From: Novosphingobium aureum
GTDB taxonomy: Bacteria > Pseudomonadota > Alphaproteobacteria > Sphingomonadales > Sphingomonadaceae
Assembly (NCBI RefSeq): GCF_015865035.1
Contig: NZ_JADZGI010000006.1
Span: forward strand, 1 to 54,944
DNA: 54,944 nucleotides
Direction: 5' to 3'
Positions within the stretch are counted from its first letter, which is position 1. Every line of letters starts with the position of its first letter. The position numbers and the translations under genes are program-made. This document shows, piece after piece, positions 40,432 to 48,834 of the stretch. A model generated the notes under the pieces. It searched no databases. It was not told the origin of the DNA and worked only from the letters and a program-made list of their open reading frames with translations.

Positions 40432-40498
40432 TCGGTCAGCATCGAGGGCGGCGCAGGCGTCGCCCTCCCCTTCCCCCATTCTCAAGGAATTTCAGACC

Positions 40499-42277
40499 AT
40501 GACCACCACTCTCAAGCTGTCGCAGCTTCGCCTTTCACCCCTCAACGTCCGCAAGGTCGAGCCAACCGGCATCGAGGCCCTGGCCGACGACATTCACGCG
40601 CACGGCCTCATCCAGAACCTTGGCGTTTACGAGGAAGGCGGCAAGTTCTGGGTCTTTGCCGGGGGGCGCCGCTTTCGCGCGCTCGAGTTGCTCAAGAAGC
40701 GCAAGGACGTGACCGCTGCCTTTCCCGTCCCCGTCATCATCAAGGACAAGGCCGAGGCCATCGAGCTTTCGCTGGTAGAGAACACCCAGCGCGAGAACAT
40801 GCACCCAGCGGACGCGGTGTCCGCATTCGCCCAGCTTCGCGACGAGGGCGGCATGAGCGCCGAGGATATTGCGGCCCGCTTTGGTTACAGCACTGGCCAT
40901 GTCGCCAAGTTGCTCCGTCTCGGCAGTCTGGCTCCTGCCCTACTGGAAGCCTTCGCCGCCGATACGATCGGGATGGAAGCCGCCCAAGCGCTCACCATGA
41001 GCGAGGATCACGCCGCGCAGATCGAGGCATTCGAGCGTTGCGGCAACAGCCCCGCCGCGATCCGCCGCGCCCTCACGACCGAGAAGGTTCGCACCGATTC
41101 CGCAGTTTGCCGCTTCGTTGGGCTCGATGCATACGAGGTCGCAGGCGGCACGATCACCCGCGACCTGTTCGGAGAGACAGGTTACGCCGATGACCCGGCC
41201 TTGCTGGACGAGCTGGTGAACGCCAAGCTGGACGGCATTCGCGCGGGCTTTAAAGCGGAGGGTTGGAAGATCGTCGAGGTTGTCGCCGAGGCTCCCCACG
41301 ACATTTACAATCGCGGGTATCTGCGCCCCGAGACGCGCGAGGCGACCGACGAGGAAGCTGCCCAGCTTGCCGCGCTCAATGCGCAGATTGAAGCATTGGA
41401 AGCCGAAGGCGGTGAGGACAGCGAGGAAGCCGCCAGGCTGTTTGAGCAGCGCAACGCGATTACGGAAGGCTTCGAGGCGTTCACTGACGCGCAGAAGGCC
41501 AACGGCGGGGTTTGTGCCTATATCGGCTACAAAGGCGATTTGGTTCTGCGCCACTGGACCGTTTACGTCGAGCGGCCCAGCGCCAAGGTCGAGGAAACCG
41601 GCCCCTACGCTGCAAGCATGATCGAGCGTCTGACGGCCATTCGCACGATGGCGCTGCAACAGGAAGTTGCGGCCCAGCCTGCCCTTGCCCTCGATATTCT
41701 GCTGGACAGCATGACCGCGCAGTTGCTCCATGGCCTGCACAGCTACGACCTTGCCGCTGACATTCACCCGACCGTTGCCCGCCACACGGTCGAGCAGGAC
41801 ATGCTTGATAGCAGCCGCCTTGCTGACCTTCCTGCCCAGCTTGTCGAGCAGTTCGCGGACATTCCCGCCGATGGCCGTTTTGAGGCGATCCGCGCGATGG
41901 ACGAGGCGGACAAGATGCAGTTGCTCGCCGCACTGGTGGCGACCACGCTCAACGGCACGACCTACAACCACGGCGGAATCGGTGCGCGGCAGGTCACCGC
42001 TGACACGTATGCCGAGGCTGCGGGCCTCGATCTTCGCCAGCACTGGAACCCCGGCCAGCCCTTCTTTGACCGGCTTACGAAGACGAGCCTTCTTGCGATC
42101 CTGGCCGACGAATGCGGGGAGGATGCCGCCGCGAATTGCGCCAAGATGAAGAAGGGCGACCTTGCCGTTGCCGTCAACGAGCGGCTTCCTGTTGGCTGGT
42201 TGCCCGAACCGGCGCGCCGCTTTACACCTCTTCTCGAGCAGCTCACGGACGAAGGCGAAATGTCCCAGGTTGCTTGA
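40499..42277 (+). CDS. Large ParB/Srx-domain protein
   Basis: The 592-residue protein begins with a ParB N-terminal domain (about residues 5-95: LRLSPLNVRK, ADDIHAHGLIQNLGVY, FAGGRRFRAL, LVENTQRENM) and an HTH (about 105-160: SAEDIAARFGYSTGHVAKLL). The long C-terminal part is rich in Ala, Glu and Gln. There is no ParA beside it, so it is probably not the partition protein; this group accompanies ArdC-type accessory genes and may act on DNA as a CTPase or nuclease. An AAGGA site precedes the ATG. A strong terminator follows. Confidence 0.85.
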   Translation: MTTTLKLSQLRLSPLNVRKVEPTGIEALADDIHAHGLIQNLGVYEEGGKFWVFAGGRRFRALELLKKRKDVTAAFPVPVIIKDKAEAIELSLVENTQRENMHPADAVSAFAQLRDEGGMSAEDIAARFGYSTGHVAKLLRLGSLAPALLEAFAADTIGMEAAQALTMSEDHAAQIEAFERCGNSPAAIRRALTTEKVRTDSAVCRFVGLDAYEVAGGTITRDLFGETGYADDPALLDELVNAKLDGIRAGFKAEGWKIVEVVAEAPHDIYNRGYLRPETREATDEEAAQLAALNAQIEALEAEGGEDSEEAARLFEQRNAITEGFEAFTDAQKANGGVCAYIGYKGDLVLRHWTVYVERPSAKVEETGPYAASMIERLTAIRTMALQQEVAAQPALALDILLDSMTAQLLHGLHSYDLAADIHPTVARHTVEQDMLDSSRLADLPAQLVEQFADIPADGRFEAIRAMDEADKMQLLAALVATTLNGTTYNHGGIGARQVTADTYAEAAGLDLRQHWNPGQPFFDRLTKTSLLAILADECGEDAAANCAKMKKGDLAVAVNERLPVGWLPEPARRFTPLLEQLTDEGEMSQVA

Positions 42278-42283
42278 TGTGCT

Positions 42284-42312
42284 GGCCGGTGGAGCATGTC
42301 GCTCCACCGGCC
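42284..42312 (+). terminator. Terminator after ParB-like gene
   Basis: GGCCGGTGGAGC and GCTCCACCGGCC form a perfect 12-bp stem with loop ATGTC, 6 nt after the stop codon. The downstream stretch TCCCTTCC is only moderately T-rich. Confidence 0.7.
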
Positions 42313-42343
42313 TCCCTTCCTCCTGAAATCGGGGAGTGACAGG

Positions 42344-42613
42344 ATGAGTGTTCCTGAAGATTCATGTGATCCGATTAGCGTGCAGCTAACACAGCTTGAA
42401 ATGAGCCGGATTTGCGGTGCTTTGATGGAATCGAGCGATTACGCGATCCTTTACGCCAACGAGGTAAAGTCGTCGGCAAAAGCGGCTTATCAAGACCCTG
42501 ATGCGGCAACCAGCATGGAAAGGTATGCAGATGATCTTCTCAATCTGCGGGAGAAGCTGCTGCCGTTAATTCCATCGCCGGGTTTTGAGCAGATCAAAGC
42601 TGCAAATGGGTAA
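42344..42613 (+). CDS. Hypothetical protein, 89 aa
   Basis: The small soluble protein begins at an ATG with a GGAGTGACAGG sequence before it. It is acidic, helical and free of cysteines or membrane segments. No family is recognised. Its codon use is less GC-rich than the ParB-like gene before it. Confidence 0.5.
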   Translation: MSVPEDSCDPISVQLTQLEMSRICGALMESSDYAILYANEVKSSAKAAYQDPDAATSMERYADDLLNLREKLLPLIPSPGFEQIKAANG

Positions 42614-42652
42614 TGCCTGCAAGGCGGCCCCTCGAAGCAACTAGACACAGGC

Positions 42653-42795
42653 GACCAGTGGCTATCCTAGATGCTGTGAATATGGACGTTACGGTTCATC
42701 CTGTTCACATGTTACGTCCTTCTTCACCGGTCGTCAGTGACCAGTCTAGGAACGAGATGCCTGCGACTGGTCGCTATAGACGTTGGTGACCGGTC
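42653..42795. repeat. Five GACCRGT-type repeats upstream of an HTH gene
   Basis: Short repeats with the core GACCRGT or its complement occur at 42653-42659, 42726-42732, 42739-42745, 42766-42772 and 42788-42794, in both orientations. They lie just before the GTG start of the HTH gene at 42853. They are candidate operators or iterons bound by that protein. Confidence 0.5.
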
Positions 42796-42852
42796 GGAAA
42801 ATTTGCAGACTGCGACTTTGCAGGCCATGTTGAGCCTCGAAAGGTAATCGCA

Positions 42853-43365
42853 GTGTCCGACGAAAACACAGTTCCTCCGCCTCCCCCGCCCGCGCCGAAC
42901 GTCATTGCTATGCCGCCGCGTGTCGCAAAGGATGATCGCAATAAGTCGCAACGAAAATTCGGCAAGCCTGTCATCGACTATGGGTTCGCCATCGTTCCGT
43001 CTTTGCTCATGCAGGCTCAGCACCGCTTGGGGCTGAATCCGGTGCAGTTTAATATCATCTTGCACTTGATCGATTTTTGGTGGGACGCAGAGAAAAGGCC
43101 TTTCCCTAAAAAAGAAACCCTCGCCGAGCGCATGAACATGAGCGAACGGCAAATCCAACGGCATATTGCCGAGCTAGAGAATGCTGGACTGGTGAAGAGG
43201 ATTGGTCGGACCAAAAGAGGTCATGGTAAGATCAGCAATGAATATGATCTGACCGGCCTAATAGATCGACTTAAGGCGTTAGAGCCCGAGTTCACAGACG
43301 TTAGGGAGGAGAACAAGAAGAAGCGTAAGAACGTTGGTCTTCCTTCCCATAAACGAAAGGCATGA
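42853..43365 (+). CDS. HTH_36-type DNA-binding protein
   Basis: The 170-residue protein starts with GTG after an AAAGG site. A proline-rich N-terminus is followed by a winged helix (PFPKKETLAERMNMSERQIQ and HIAELENAGLVKRI) of the HTH_36 type seen in plasmid Rep-like and phage proteins. The C-terminus is very basic (EENKKKRKN). Codon use is more AT-rich than in neighbours, which suggests separate acquisition. Upstream repeats suggest autoregulation or replication. It ends 13 nt before the tRNA-like gene. Confidence 0.65.
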   Translation: MSDENTVPPPPPPAPNVIAMPPRVAKDDRNKSQRKFGKPVIDYGFAIVPSLLMQAQHRLGLNPVQFNIILHLIDFWWDAEKRPFPKKETLAERMNMSERQIQRHIAELENAGLVKRIGRTKRGHGKISNEYDLTGLIDRLKALEPEFTDVREENKKKRKNVGLPSHKRKA

Positions 43366-43378
43366 TTTTTTACAGCTT

Positions 43379-43485
43379 CGCAGTGTAGCTCAGAGGATAG
43401 AGCCCTTGGTTTCTAGGTATATAGTGGATTTAGCATTTTCACTCATACCGCTGAGGAGGTCGTAGGTTCAAGTCCTACCACTGCG
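43379..43485 (+). tRNA. tRNA-Arg(UCU)-like gene with a 34-nt hairpin in the anticodon loop
   Basis: The acceptor stem CGCAGTG/CACTGCG (43379-43385 and 43479-43485), the D arm GCTC...GAGC and the T arm GTAGG-TTCAAGT-CCTAC are all perfect. The anticodon stem CTTGG/CTGAG (43405-43409 and 43451-43455) uses two G-U pairs. The loop reads T-T-TCT-A and then G, giving anticodon UCU (Arg). Between positions 37 and 38 lies an insert, 43416-43449, that folds by GGTAT/ATACC and AGTG/CACT. CCA is not encoded and the base after the stem is T. It may be spliced, functional as is, or a decayed tRNA. Confidence 0.65.
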
Positions 43486-44160
43486 TTCTTTTCAATCTTG
43501 TAAATGTCAGAGTTAAGTGTCGCAGAAGCGGATGCGCGAAGCCTGGATGCAGACTGGTTCAGACGGGGCCGGAATGATCACCATCGGGCCGATGGCGGAA
43601 TGTCTGTATCAGCTCTGGGTGGCGGGGATAGCTGACGCTTACGCCCAGGCAGATCGCGACCAACTTGGGGCCGTCACATAAAAGGGGCACAGATATACGC
43701 TCTCATGACTGCCATCCGAGATACTGCCCGAGTTTACCCCTTCGCTGGCCGCAAGACCAGCGTTCGTATTGACCTTGGCGGGTGTGCCAACGGGATAGCA
43801 GAGTGTGCGACAAACCCTGTCGCTTTGACCGGCTGTACGGAAACCTGAAACCGGGGGTTTGCCGACACCCGACCGCGTTAGCGTATATCTGGGGCCGTTC
43901 TATGTGCTGACCCCAACTTACGACATTCAGCCGCTAGGCCGTAAACGACCGCGCAAGCTGAAGCCTGCCGTCCGCCGGGGGAGGAACCGGCCCGGCAGCT
44001 AAGCGCCTCAAATACGGTCGTTAGACCGGCCCACTGGCCCGCCCAGAAGCCGCTATTCGTTCACGAGATATAGCGGCTGCAATTAGGGGGAACGGATAGT
44101 AATGGTCATCGACGAAGGGACCAAGCAGGCCGCAATCTCTACGACGACGTCGGTTCTTGG
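43486..44160. other. Region without a convincing gene
   Basis: Two short frames occur (about 49 codons from 43533 and 47 codons from 43705), neither with recognisable features. The sequence may hold remnants of older genes. An inverted repeat AGCCGCTAT/ATAGCGGCT at 44048-44056 and 44070-44078 lies downstream of the leftward HerA gene and may end its transcription. Confidence 0.4.
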
Positions 44161-45906
44161 TTACGGTGCGGGCTCGTCCTGCGCGGGAGCCTCGGGCGGT
44201 TCTGGAGGCGCCTGCCGCTTCGCAAGGCGATCCTGCCACGCCTTTTGGAACGCCGGCCCTTTGCTGTCGGGCGGGGTCGCGGGGCGGTGTACGAAGATCG
44301 GCACCGGTGCGGGCAGTTCAGGGCCGATGACTACAGCCTCGCCCGGTGCAAGCATGGGCACGAACTGAGCGGCACCGCGGTCGAGATCGCCACAGGCGCG
44401 CTCGACCGTCTCGCGGTCCTGATCATTGGTCAGGCGGTGGACGATAAGAGTGCCAAGTTGGCTGAGCACGTCCGGCGGCACGTCGCGTGGGCGCTGGGTC
44501 GCGAGCACGCACGTCAGCCCATATTTTCGTCCTTCCTTGGCGATAATGCCAAAGGAGTCGAGTTTGATCGACGCATAATCGTCCCCGACGGTCCGGCCGA
44601 GAAATTGATGGGCCTCATCAAGGAACACCACCAGAGGGTCGGTCCGAAAACGATTAGCGCGCGCCTCGCTGAGCAGAAAGCGTCCGATCACGTTGAGAAG
44701 GATCTCGCGTGTATTATGCTCAAAACGCACCTCCTTGAAGGACACCACGGCGACATCTCGCGCGTCGTCCTCGAAGAAAGCGCGAAGTTCGTCGACGAGC
44801 GAGACTCCGTCCTGTCCGAAGACGCATTGCAGTTCTTGCGACGCGAGGAGCGTGTTGATCCGCGCAGTCAGGCTTTCGCAGAAGGCGACACTGCCTTGGT
44901 CGGCATTGCCGAAATGGCCTGGCTCACCGGTCAGATAGATGCATTCGGCTCGGATCTGCTCTGCGAGGCGATGAATGTCGAAGGCGCATCCAGGCGCATG
45001 CAGCGTGACCGCGTGATCACGCACGGCCGTGAGGAATGGCGCGCGCGGCTTCGTGCGTTTGATGATCGTTCCGTCCACGACAGTGACGCCCTGCGAGATG
45101 GCAGCCCCCATTGCGCTTACCAGCTTGAGACTGCGGATCGCTTCGCGCAGCTTGGGTCCCTGGCTCTGTCCCGATGGCCGGAACAGCGAAAATAGATCGT
45201 CCTCTGTCATGTGCCGATAGGGGAAATACGCTAACTCCTGACCTGCAGTCGGCTCCGCAAAGGTGAATACCGTGTCGACACAGGCGAGGTCGGAAAACTC
45301 ACCGGTCGGATCGAGAACGATTGCCTTGCCGCCAGCGGCCTTCACCTGCTCGACCAGCGTAGCGACTGTCCAGCTCTTGCCTCCCCCGGTCGCGCCAAAC
45401 ACCCCGCAATGACGTCCAAAGAGGCGATCGGGGGGCAGGCAGACATCAACCCCGTCGGCGGCGTCGATCCGGCCGATGCTTAGGGTCAGATCGTCTGATC
45501 CTGCAACCGCATTGCGGATCAGGGTCGCGAGAAGCTGGGGCTGGGCGAGATAGACTGCGTCACCGATCTGCGGGAACTGGACAAGGCCTCGCTTCAGCCT
45601 ATTGGAACGCTGTTCGACAGCGGCGAGCAGCTGCACCCGCCCGATCGGGTTGACCGTACCGCCATCGCCTACCTTGGGCTCGACGGTCAGCCGCTCGCCG
45701 TCGGGCAGGCGGGTCTCGACGATGCGACCAAGTATGAAGGATTGCTCGCAATCGATAAACACGAAGTCGCCGACCGCTCCTAACGACGTTCCCCGGCTTT
45801 CGCGCCCCGGCACGGCGTTGGGCAGGTTCATATGGACATGGGACGCCGTGACTTGGGTCACCGTACCGACGTAGCGATCGGTCTCGATCGGATTGATCGG
45901 GTTCAT
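44161..45906 (-). CDS. herA: HerA-type hexameric ATPase of a SIR2-HerA defence system
   Basis: The 581-residue protein has an N-terminal HAS-barrel-like region (about 1-160) and a HerA/FtsK-type ATPase with Walker A GATGGGKS at 171-178 and Walker B VVFLDEAHQFLG. The C-terminal residues are Pro and Glu-rich. In known SIR2-HerA systems the two proteins form a large complex that depletes NAD or cuts DNA on phage infection. The start overlaps the SIR2 stop as ATGA, so the two are coupled. A stem after the gene may be its terminator. Confidence 0.88.
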   Translation of the reverse strand: MNPINPIETDRYVGTVTQVTASHVHMNLPNAVPGRESRGTSLGAVGDFVFIDCEQSFILGRIVETRLPDGERLTVEPKVGDGGTVNPIGRVQLLAAVEQRSNRLKRGLVQFPQIGDAVYLAQPQLLATLIRNAVAGSDDLTLSIGRIDAADGVDVCLPPDRLFGRHCGVFGATGGGKSWTVATLVEQVKAAGGKAIVLDPTGEFSDLACVDTVFTFAEPTAGQELAYFPYRHMTEDDLFSLFRPSGQSQGPKLREAIRSLKLVSAMGAAISQGVTVVDGTIIKRTKPRAPFLTAVRDHAVTLHAPGCAFDIHRLAEQIRAECIYLTGEPGHFGNADQGSVAFCESLTARINTLLASQELQCVFGQDGVSLVDELRAFFEDDARDVAVVSFKEVRFEHNTREILLNVIGRFLLSEARANRFRTDPLVVFLDEAHQFLGRTVGDDYASIKLDSFGIIAKEGRKYGLTCVLATQRPRDVPPDVLSQLGTLIVHRLTNDQDRETVERACGDLDRGAAQFVPMLAPGEAVVIGPELPAPVPIFVHRPATPPDSKGPAFQKAWQDRLAKRQAPPEPPEAPAQDEPAP

Positions 45907-47168
45907 CCCGGACCCGCCGCATCTTGCTGGATAGCGCGCATGCGCTGGATATGTCGCTCGCGGTCGGTTTCGCCGATCAGGTCCGGCATCGCGGCGGCGA
46001 GATCCTGGAACCGGCCGTTCATCAGGTGCACACGGGCATCGCCACTGTCGGCTAGACGCCGGAACCGCGTAAGAAAGTGGTTGGGAAGCTCGGCCTTGCC
46101 CGCCAGATCGTGGGCCCCGAGCAACAGCTGCTCGTCGGGGATGAAAGCGATGTCGCAGATCGCGAGCCGCAGCGACATGTTGGATTCGATCGCGGACATG
46201 ATCGGACTGCTGATATGATCGTCATTGAACCCGAACCCGGAAATCAGGAGCGCGGTATCTGGTTCGCGCAAGGCCGCCTGGAAGGCCGAGAGCATGTCGA
46301 GATAGGGCGCATCGAAACTCTCCTGATATTTGCTCGAACGCGGATAGATCAGGACCGGCTTGCCGACCTGCGCGCGCGTGCGCAGGATGTCGCCTTCGAC
46401 ACGGCGCCAGTCGATCGAGCCATGCAGCTTGTAGAATTGCAGGACATTGGCAACATAGTCGGGGTTCTCGCGGTGTCCCTCCCGACGCACGATATCGAGA
46501 TCGAAATGGGTGCGATCGTAGGTTTGGTCGAGATTGTGCGAAAAACCGTCGATCAACGTGAAGCGTGATCGGCGCGCGACCTCTTCAAAGCAGAGGTCAT
46601 AATTAGTTGTGAAGAGTTTGGCGCGGGGTTTGCGCACCCCACGGCGTCCGATTTTGCGGACCAGAGCGTCATGAGCGTCGAGGCCGCTCTCTCGATCGAT
46701 GAAGTCGACGCGCGCTAGGATTGCTTGCTCGGCGGTTTCGACAAAAGCCTGCATGGATAGCACGGGCTCGCTAGTCTCACCGTCATGAAGTTCGAGATAG
46801 AGTTTGCATAAGGTGAGCAGCTTCTCGATATTCTCGCTCACGCGCTCGGCGCCGAAGCTGTCAACGATCGCATCGAAAACAGCGTCGCCCGCCGCAGCGC
46901 GCACAGCGACCCAGACATCCCACATCCCCGCCGGTGTCGGTCGCCCTTGCGGATTGCTGACGCCGAAGGACGAGCCGGTGCCGGTGAGGACTACCAGATT
47001 GGTGGCGTTGAGGATGTTCAGCAGCACGCTGCCGACCGCGTTGGCCGACCCTGGGACCGGCTCATCGTCGGGATCGCCCTCCATGTTGACTGCCGCCCGC
47101 CAGCCCGTGCCCGGGACATAGAGTCTGATATTCGCAGCATTGGCAGCACGGCCGTCCCAGAATGGCAT
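45903..47168 (-). CDS. SIR2-domain defence effector
   Basis: The 421-residue protein has the motifs of SIR2 family NAD-binding domains: VVLTGTGSSFG at about 59-69, TTNYD at 187-191, KLHGSIDW at 247-254 with His249 as the likely catalytic residue, and SGFGFNDDH at 310-318. In SIR2 defence systems the domain breaks down NAD during infection. It lies between the nuclease gene and herA on the minus strand, all in one direction. The length is typical of short SIR2-HerA proteins. Confidence 0.9.
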   Translation of the reverse strand: MPFWDGRAANAANIRLYVPGTGWRAAVNMEGDPDDEPVPGSANAVGSVLLNILNATNLVVLTGTGSSFGVSNPQGRPTPAGMWDVWVAVRAAAGDAVFDAIVDSFGAERVSENIEKLLTLCKLYLELHDGETSEPVLSMQAFVETAEQAILARVDFIDRESGLDAHDALVRKIGRRGVRKPRAKLFTTNYDLCFEEVARRSRFTLIDGFSHNLDQTYDRTHFDLDIVRREGHRENPDYVANVLQFYKLHGSIDWRRVEGDILRTRAQVGKPVLIYPRSSKYQESFDAPYLDMLSAFQAALREPDTALLISGFGFNDDHISSPIMSAIESNMSLRLAICDIAFIPDEQLLLGAHDLAGKAELPNHFLTRFRRLADSGDARVHLMNGRFQDLAAAMPDLIGETDRERHIQRMRAIQQDAAGPG

Positions 47169-47241
47169 TTGAATCCCTGTTGTCGTTCACCCTGTCTCCA
47201 GGAGCTTCGCGGGCTTTTGGGCTAAAGGAAAGCGATAGTTC

Positions 47242-48243
47242 TTACAATGCTACGGCCGCGTCCCATGCTTGCGACATTACGCTTGCAAAGTCACCATCTC
47301 GGACGGCTCGGCGGATATCTTCACCTTTAAGAGGAATAATCAATAAATCCTCACGGCTTCCTCGCAACATTTCTTTATTTATAGTTTCTGTAAAGCCATT
47401 CCAAGAAATCAAGAATCCTAAGGTGGTGCGCTGACTTCTGTTTTCTAGCTTTGAACGAAATATTACGAACTCGTTCTTACCGCATCGACCAGACCAGTTT
47501 TTACATTCGGCCAGTATGAGAGCACCCTCTCGTCTCAGCCTCGGTTCATTGCTGTCGTTGATGATCGAAATATCAATTTCTTCAGTTTCGGTGAGGATAC
47601 GTTGGTTCACCGTCATCCCTGGCACGGTTTCGAACAGTCTAGCGCATAGCTCCTCTAACGAGCGTCCTTTAGCTTGATTGTTAGATGCGTTCTCCACGGC
47701 ATCCACGAGATCGTCTAAATCGAGACTCCCCCAGCCCGAAAGGCGAGCTGCTATTTCGGCAACACGTTTCCCGACCTCATCCGCTGCGTGCGCAGCCGCT
47801 TCCTCTACCTGTTCTGCGATTTTGCGAACTTCGGCATATGCCTTTGCAAGGTTGGTTTCTGATGTTGAAATCTCAAATCGCAAAGCGACGTAGGCGCCAT
47901 CATCGTCTTGATAAGTGACTTCCGCATCACCGCACGACTTTTGTCTGGCTTCAACCGCTCGTCGCACAAGATCTAGATATTGCTCAAGTCCAACTGGCGA
48001 ATACCAATATTTTCGGGTCCATGTATGGTCTGCTTCTCCTACAAGGACGTTCGCACGACGATATAGGGTTCCGCTCCATGCCATGCGATGAACGTTGCCG
48101 TCGATTTCGCCGATCTGCACCCCACATCCGTCCTGGATGTCGTCTATGTTCAAATCTTTGAGGACGGCAGGTGGTAGGAATGATGGCTCGTCGATTTCCG
48201 CGCCTTTAAGAATTTGTCGAGCATCCTTCGCCTTCATGCGCAT
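47242..48243 (-). CDS. PD-(D/E)xK restriction-like endonuclease
   Basis: The 333-residue protein has a C-terminal Mrr-like nuclease domain: GRSLEELCARLFETVPGM, then EEIDISI with the Asp, then ALILAECKNW with E-x-K. The N-terminal part is a separate domain, with a coiled-coil Ala-rich stretch in the middle. It is the first gene of the leftward unit, 73 nt before the SIR2 gene. In this position it may be a third component of the SIR2-HerA system; this is inference from the shared direction and spacing. The coding sequence is more AT-rich than the herA gene. Confidence 0.75.
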   Translation of the reverse strand: MRMKAKDARQILKGAEIDEPSFLPPAVLKDLNIDDIQDGCGVQIGEIDGNVHRMAWSGTLYRRANVLVGEADHTWTRKYWYSPVGLEQYLDLVRRAVEARQKSCGDAEVTYQDDDGAYVALRFEISTSETNLAKAYAEVRKIAEQVEEAAAHAADEVGKRVAEIAARLSGWGSLDLDDLVDAVENASNNQAKGRSLEELCARLFETVPGMTVNQRILTETEEIDISIINDSNEPRLRREGALILAECKNWSGRCGKNEFVIFRSKLENRSQRTTLGFLISWNGFTETINKEMLRGSREDLLIIPLKGEDIRRAVRDGDFASVMSQAWDAAVAL

Positions 48244-48505
48244 TCAATCCTGCCTACGGTCAGAATTTCACATAGTTAGCGCAGGAGGGCTGGACACGAC
48301 AGCCTTGGCTCTAATTTCCTTTTCAGCATCCTTTCGGGGCTCTCGCGAATGATAGCTCTCGGCTGAACCCGCCGTTGGACGAGGCCCCTGCGGATGGCTG
48401 TTTTGTCCCACCCTCGGTCGCAAGCGGACTGACCGATCATGGACTCGCCATTTTTCCAATTGAATGACCAACAAGGGGCGCAGTGCGCTCAATTTGACCC
48501 GCCAG
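48244..48505. other. Divergent intergenic region upstream of nuclease gene
   Basis: This region should hold the promoter of the leftward nuclease-SIR2-herA unit. I see no gene or clear repeat in it apart from the palindromes that follow. Confidence 0.4.
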
Positions 48506-48656
48506 GTCAGTCAACTAAACGGTCGTTTAGTTGACTGACAACTCCCGCAAAATTCAGGCGCGCAGGAGTGGCTCATTTCCGCGTATTGTGCACTGCACAA
48601 AATCTGCGAATTTTCCGGTAGTCAACTTATCTGAAAAAATTTTCAGCTAAGTTGAC
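48506..48656. repeat. Two related inverted repeats, probable resolvase or Arc sites
   Basis: A perfect palindrome has 16-bp arms GTCAGTCAACTAAACG (48506-48521) and its complement (48524-48539) around a GT centre. A second has 17-bp arms at 48621-48637 and 48640-48656 with one mismatch. Both contain GTCAACTWA at the outer part. The region lies just before the Arc-like and resolvase genes. It is a probable res site, an operator, or both. Confidence 0.65.
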
Positions 48657-48711
48657 AGAATTGTCCATCCGGTTCAGATTCGAACAAATCAAGAACCGGA
48701 AGGACACTGAC

Positions 48712-48834
48712 ATGACCCATCAGTTCATCGTTCGGATGCCGCCCGGACTGCGTTCTGCTCTCAAGGAGCGCGCGGTCGAAAACCACCGCTCGATGAACGG
48801 GCAGGCCATCTATGAAATTGAGGCGGCCCAATGA
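48712..48834 (+). CDS. Arc-like ribbon-helix-helix protein, 40 aa
   Basis: The 40-residue protein (HQFIVRMPPGLRSALKERAV, then ENHRSMNGQAIYEIEAAQ) has the Arc-type ribbon-helix-helix pattern with a beta strand and two helices. It is shorter than P22 Arc (53 residues). The ATG at 48712 follows an AAGGACAC site; the frame upstream has no support. Its stop overlaps the resolvase start, so it probably represses that gene by binding the palindromes upstream. Confidence 0.75.
   Translation: MTHQFIVRMPPGLRSALKERAVENHRSMNGQAIYEIEAAQ

Noticed and set aside
40499..42277. Main plasmid partition protein ParB
   Set aside because: No adjacent ParA; the ParA and RHH pair with a repeat array lies elsewhere, and this long form belongs to the accessory block.
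43416..43449. Group I intron in the tRNA-like gene
   Set aside because: The insert is only 34 nt; group I introns are several times longer.
43379..43485. Phage or island attachment site at the tRNA 3' end
   Set aside because: I could not find a second copy of the tRNA 3' end in the window.
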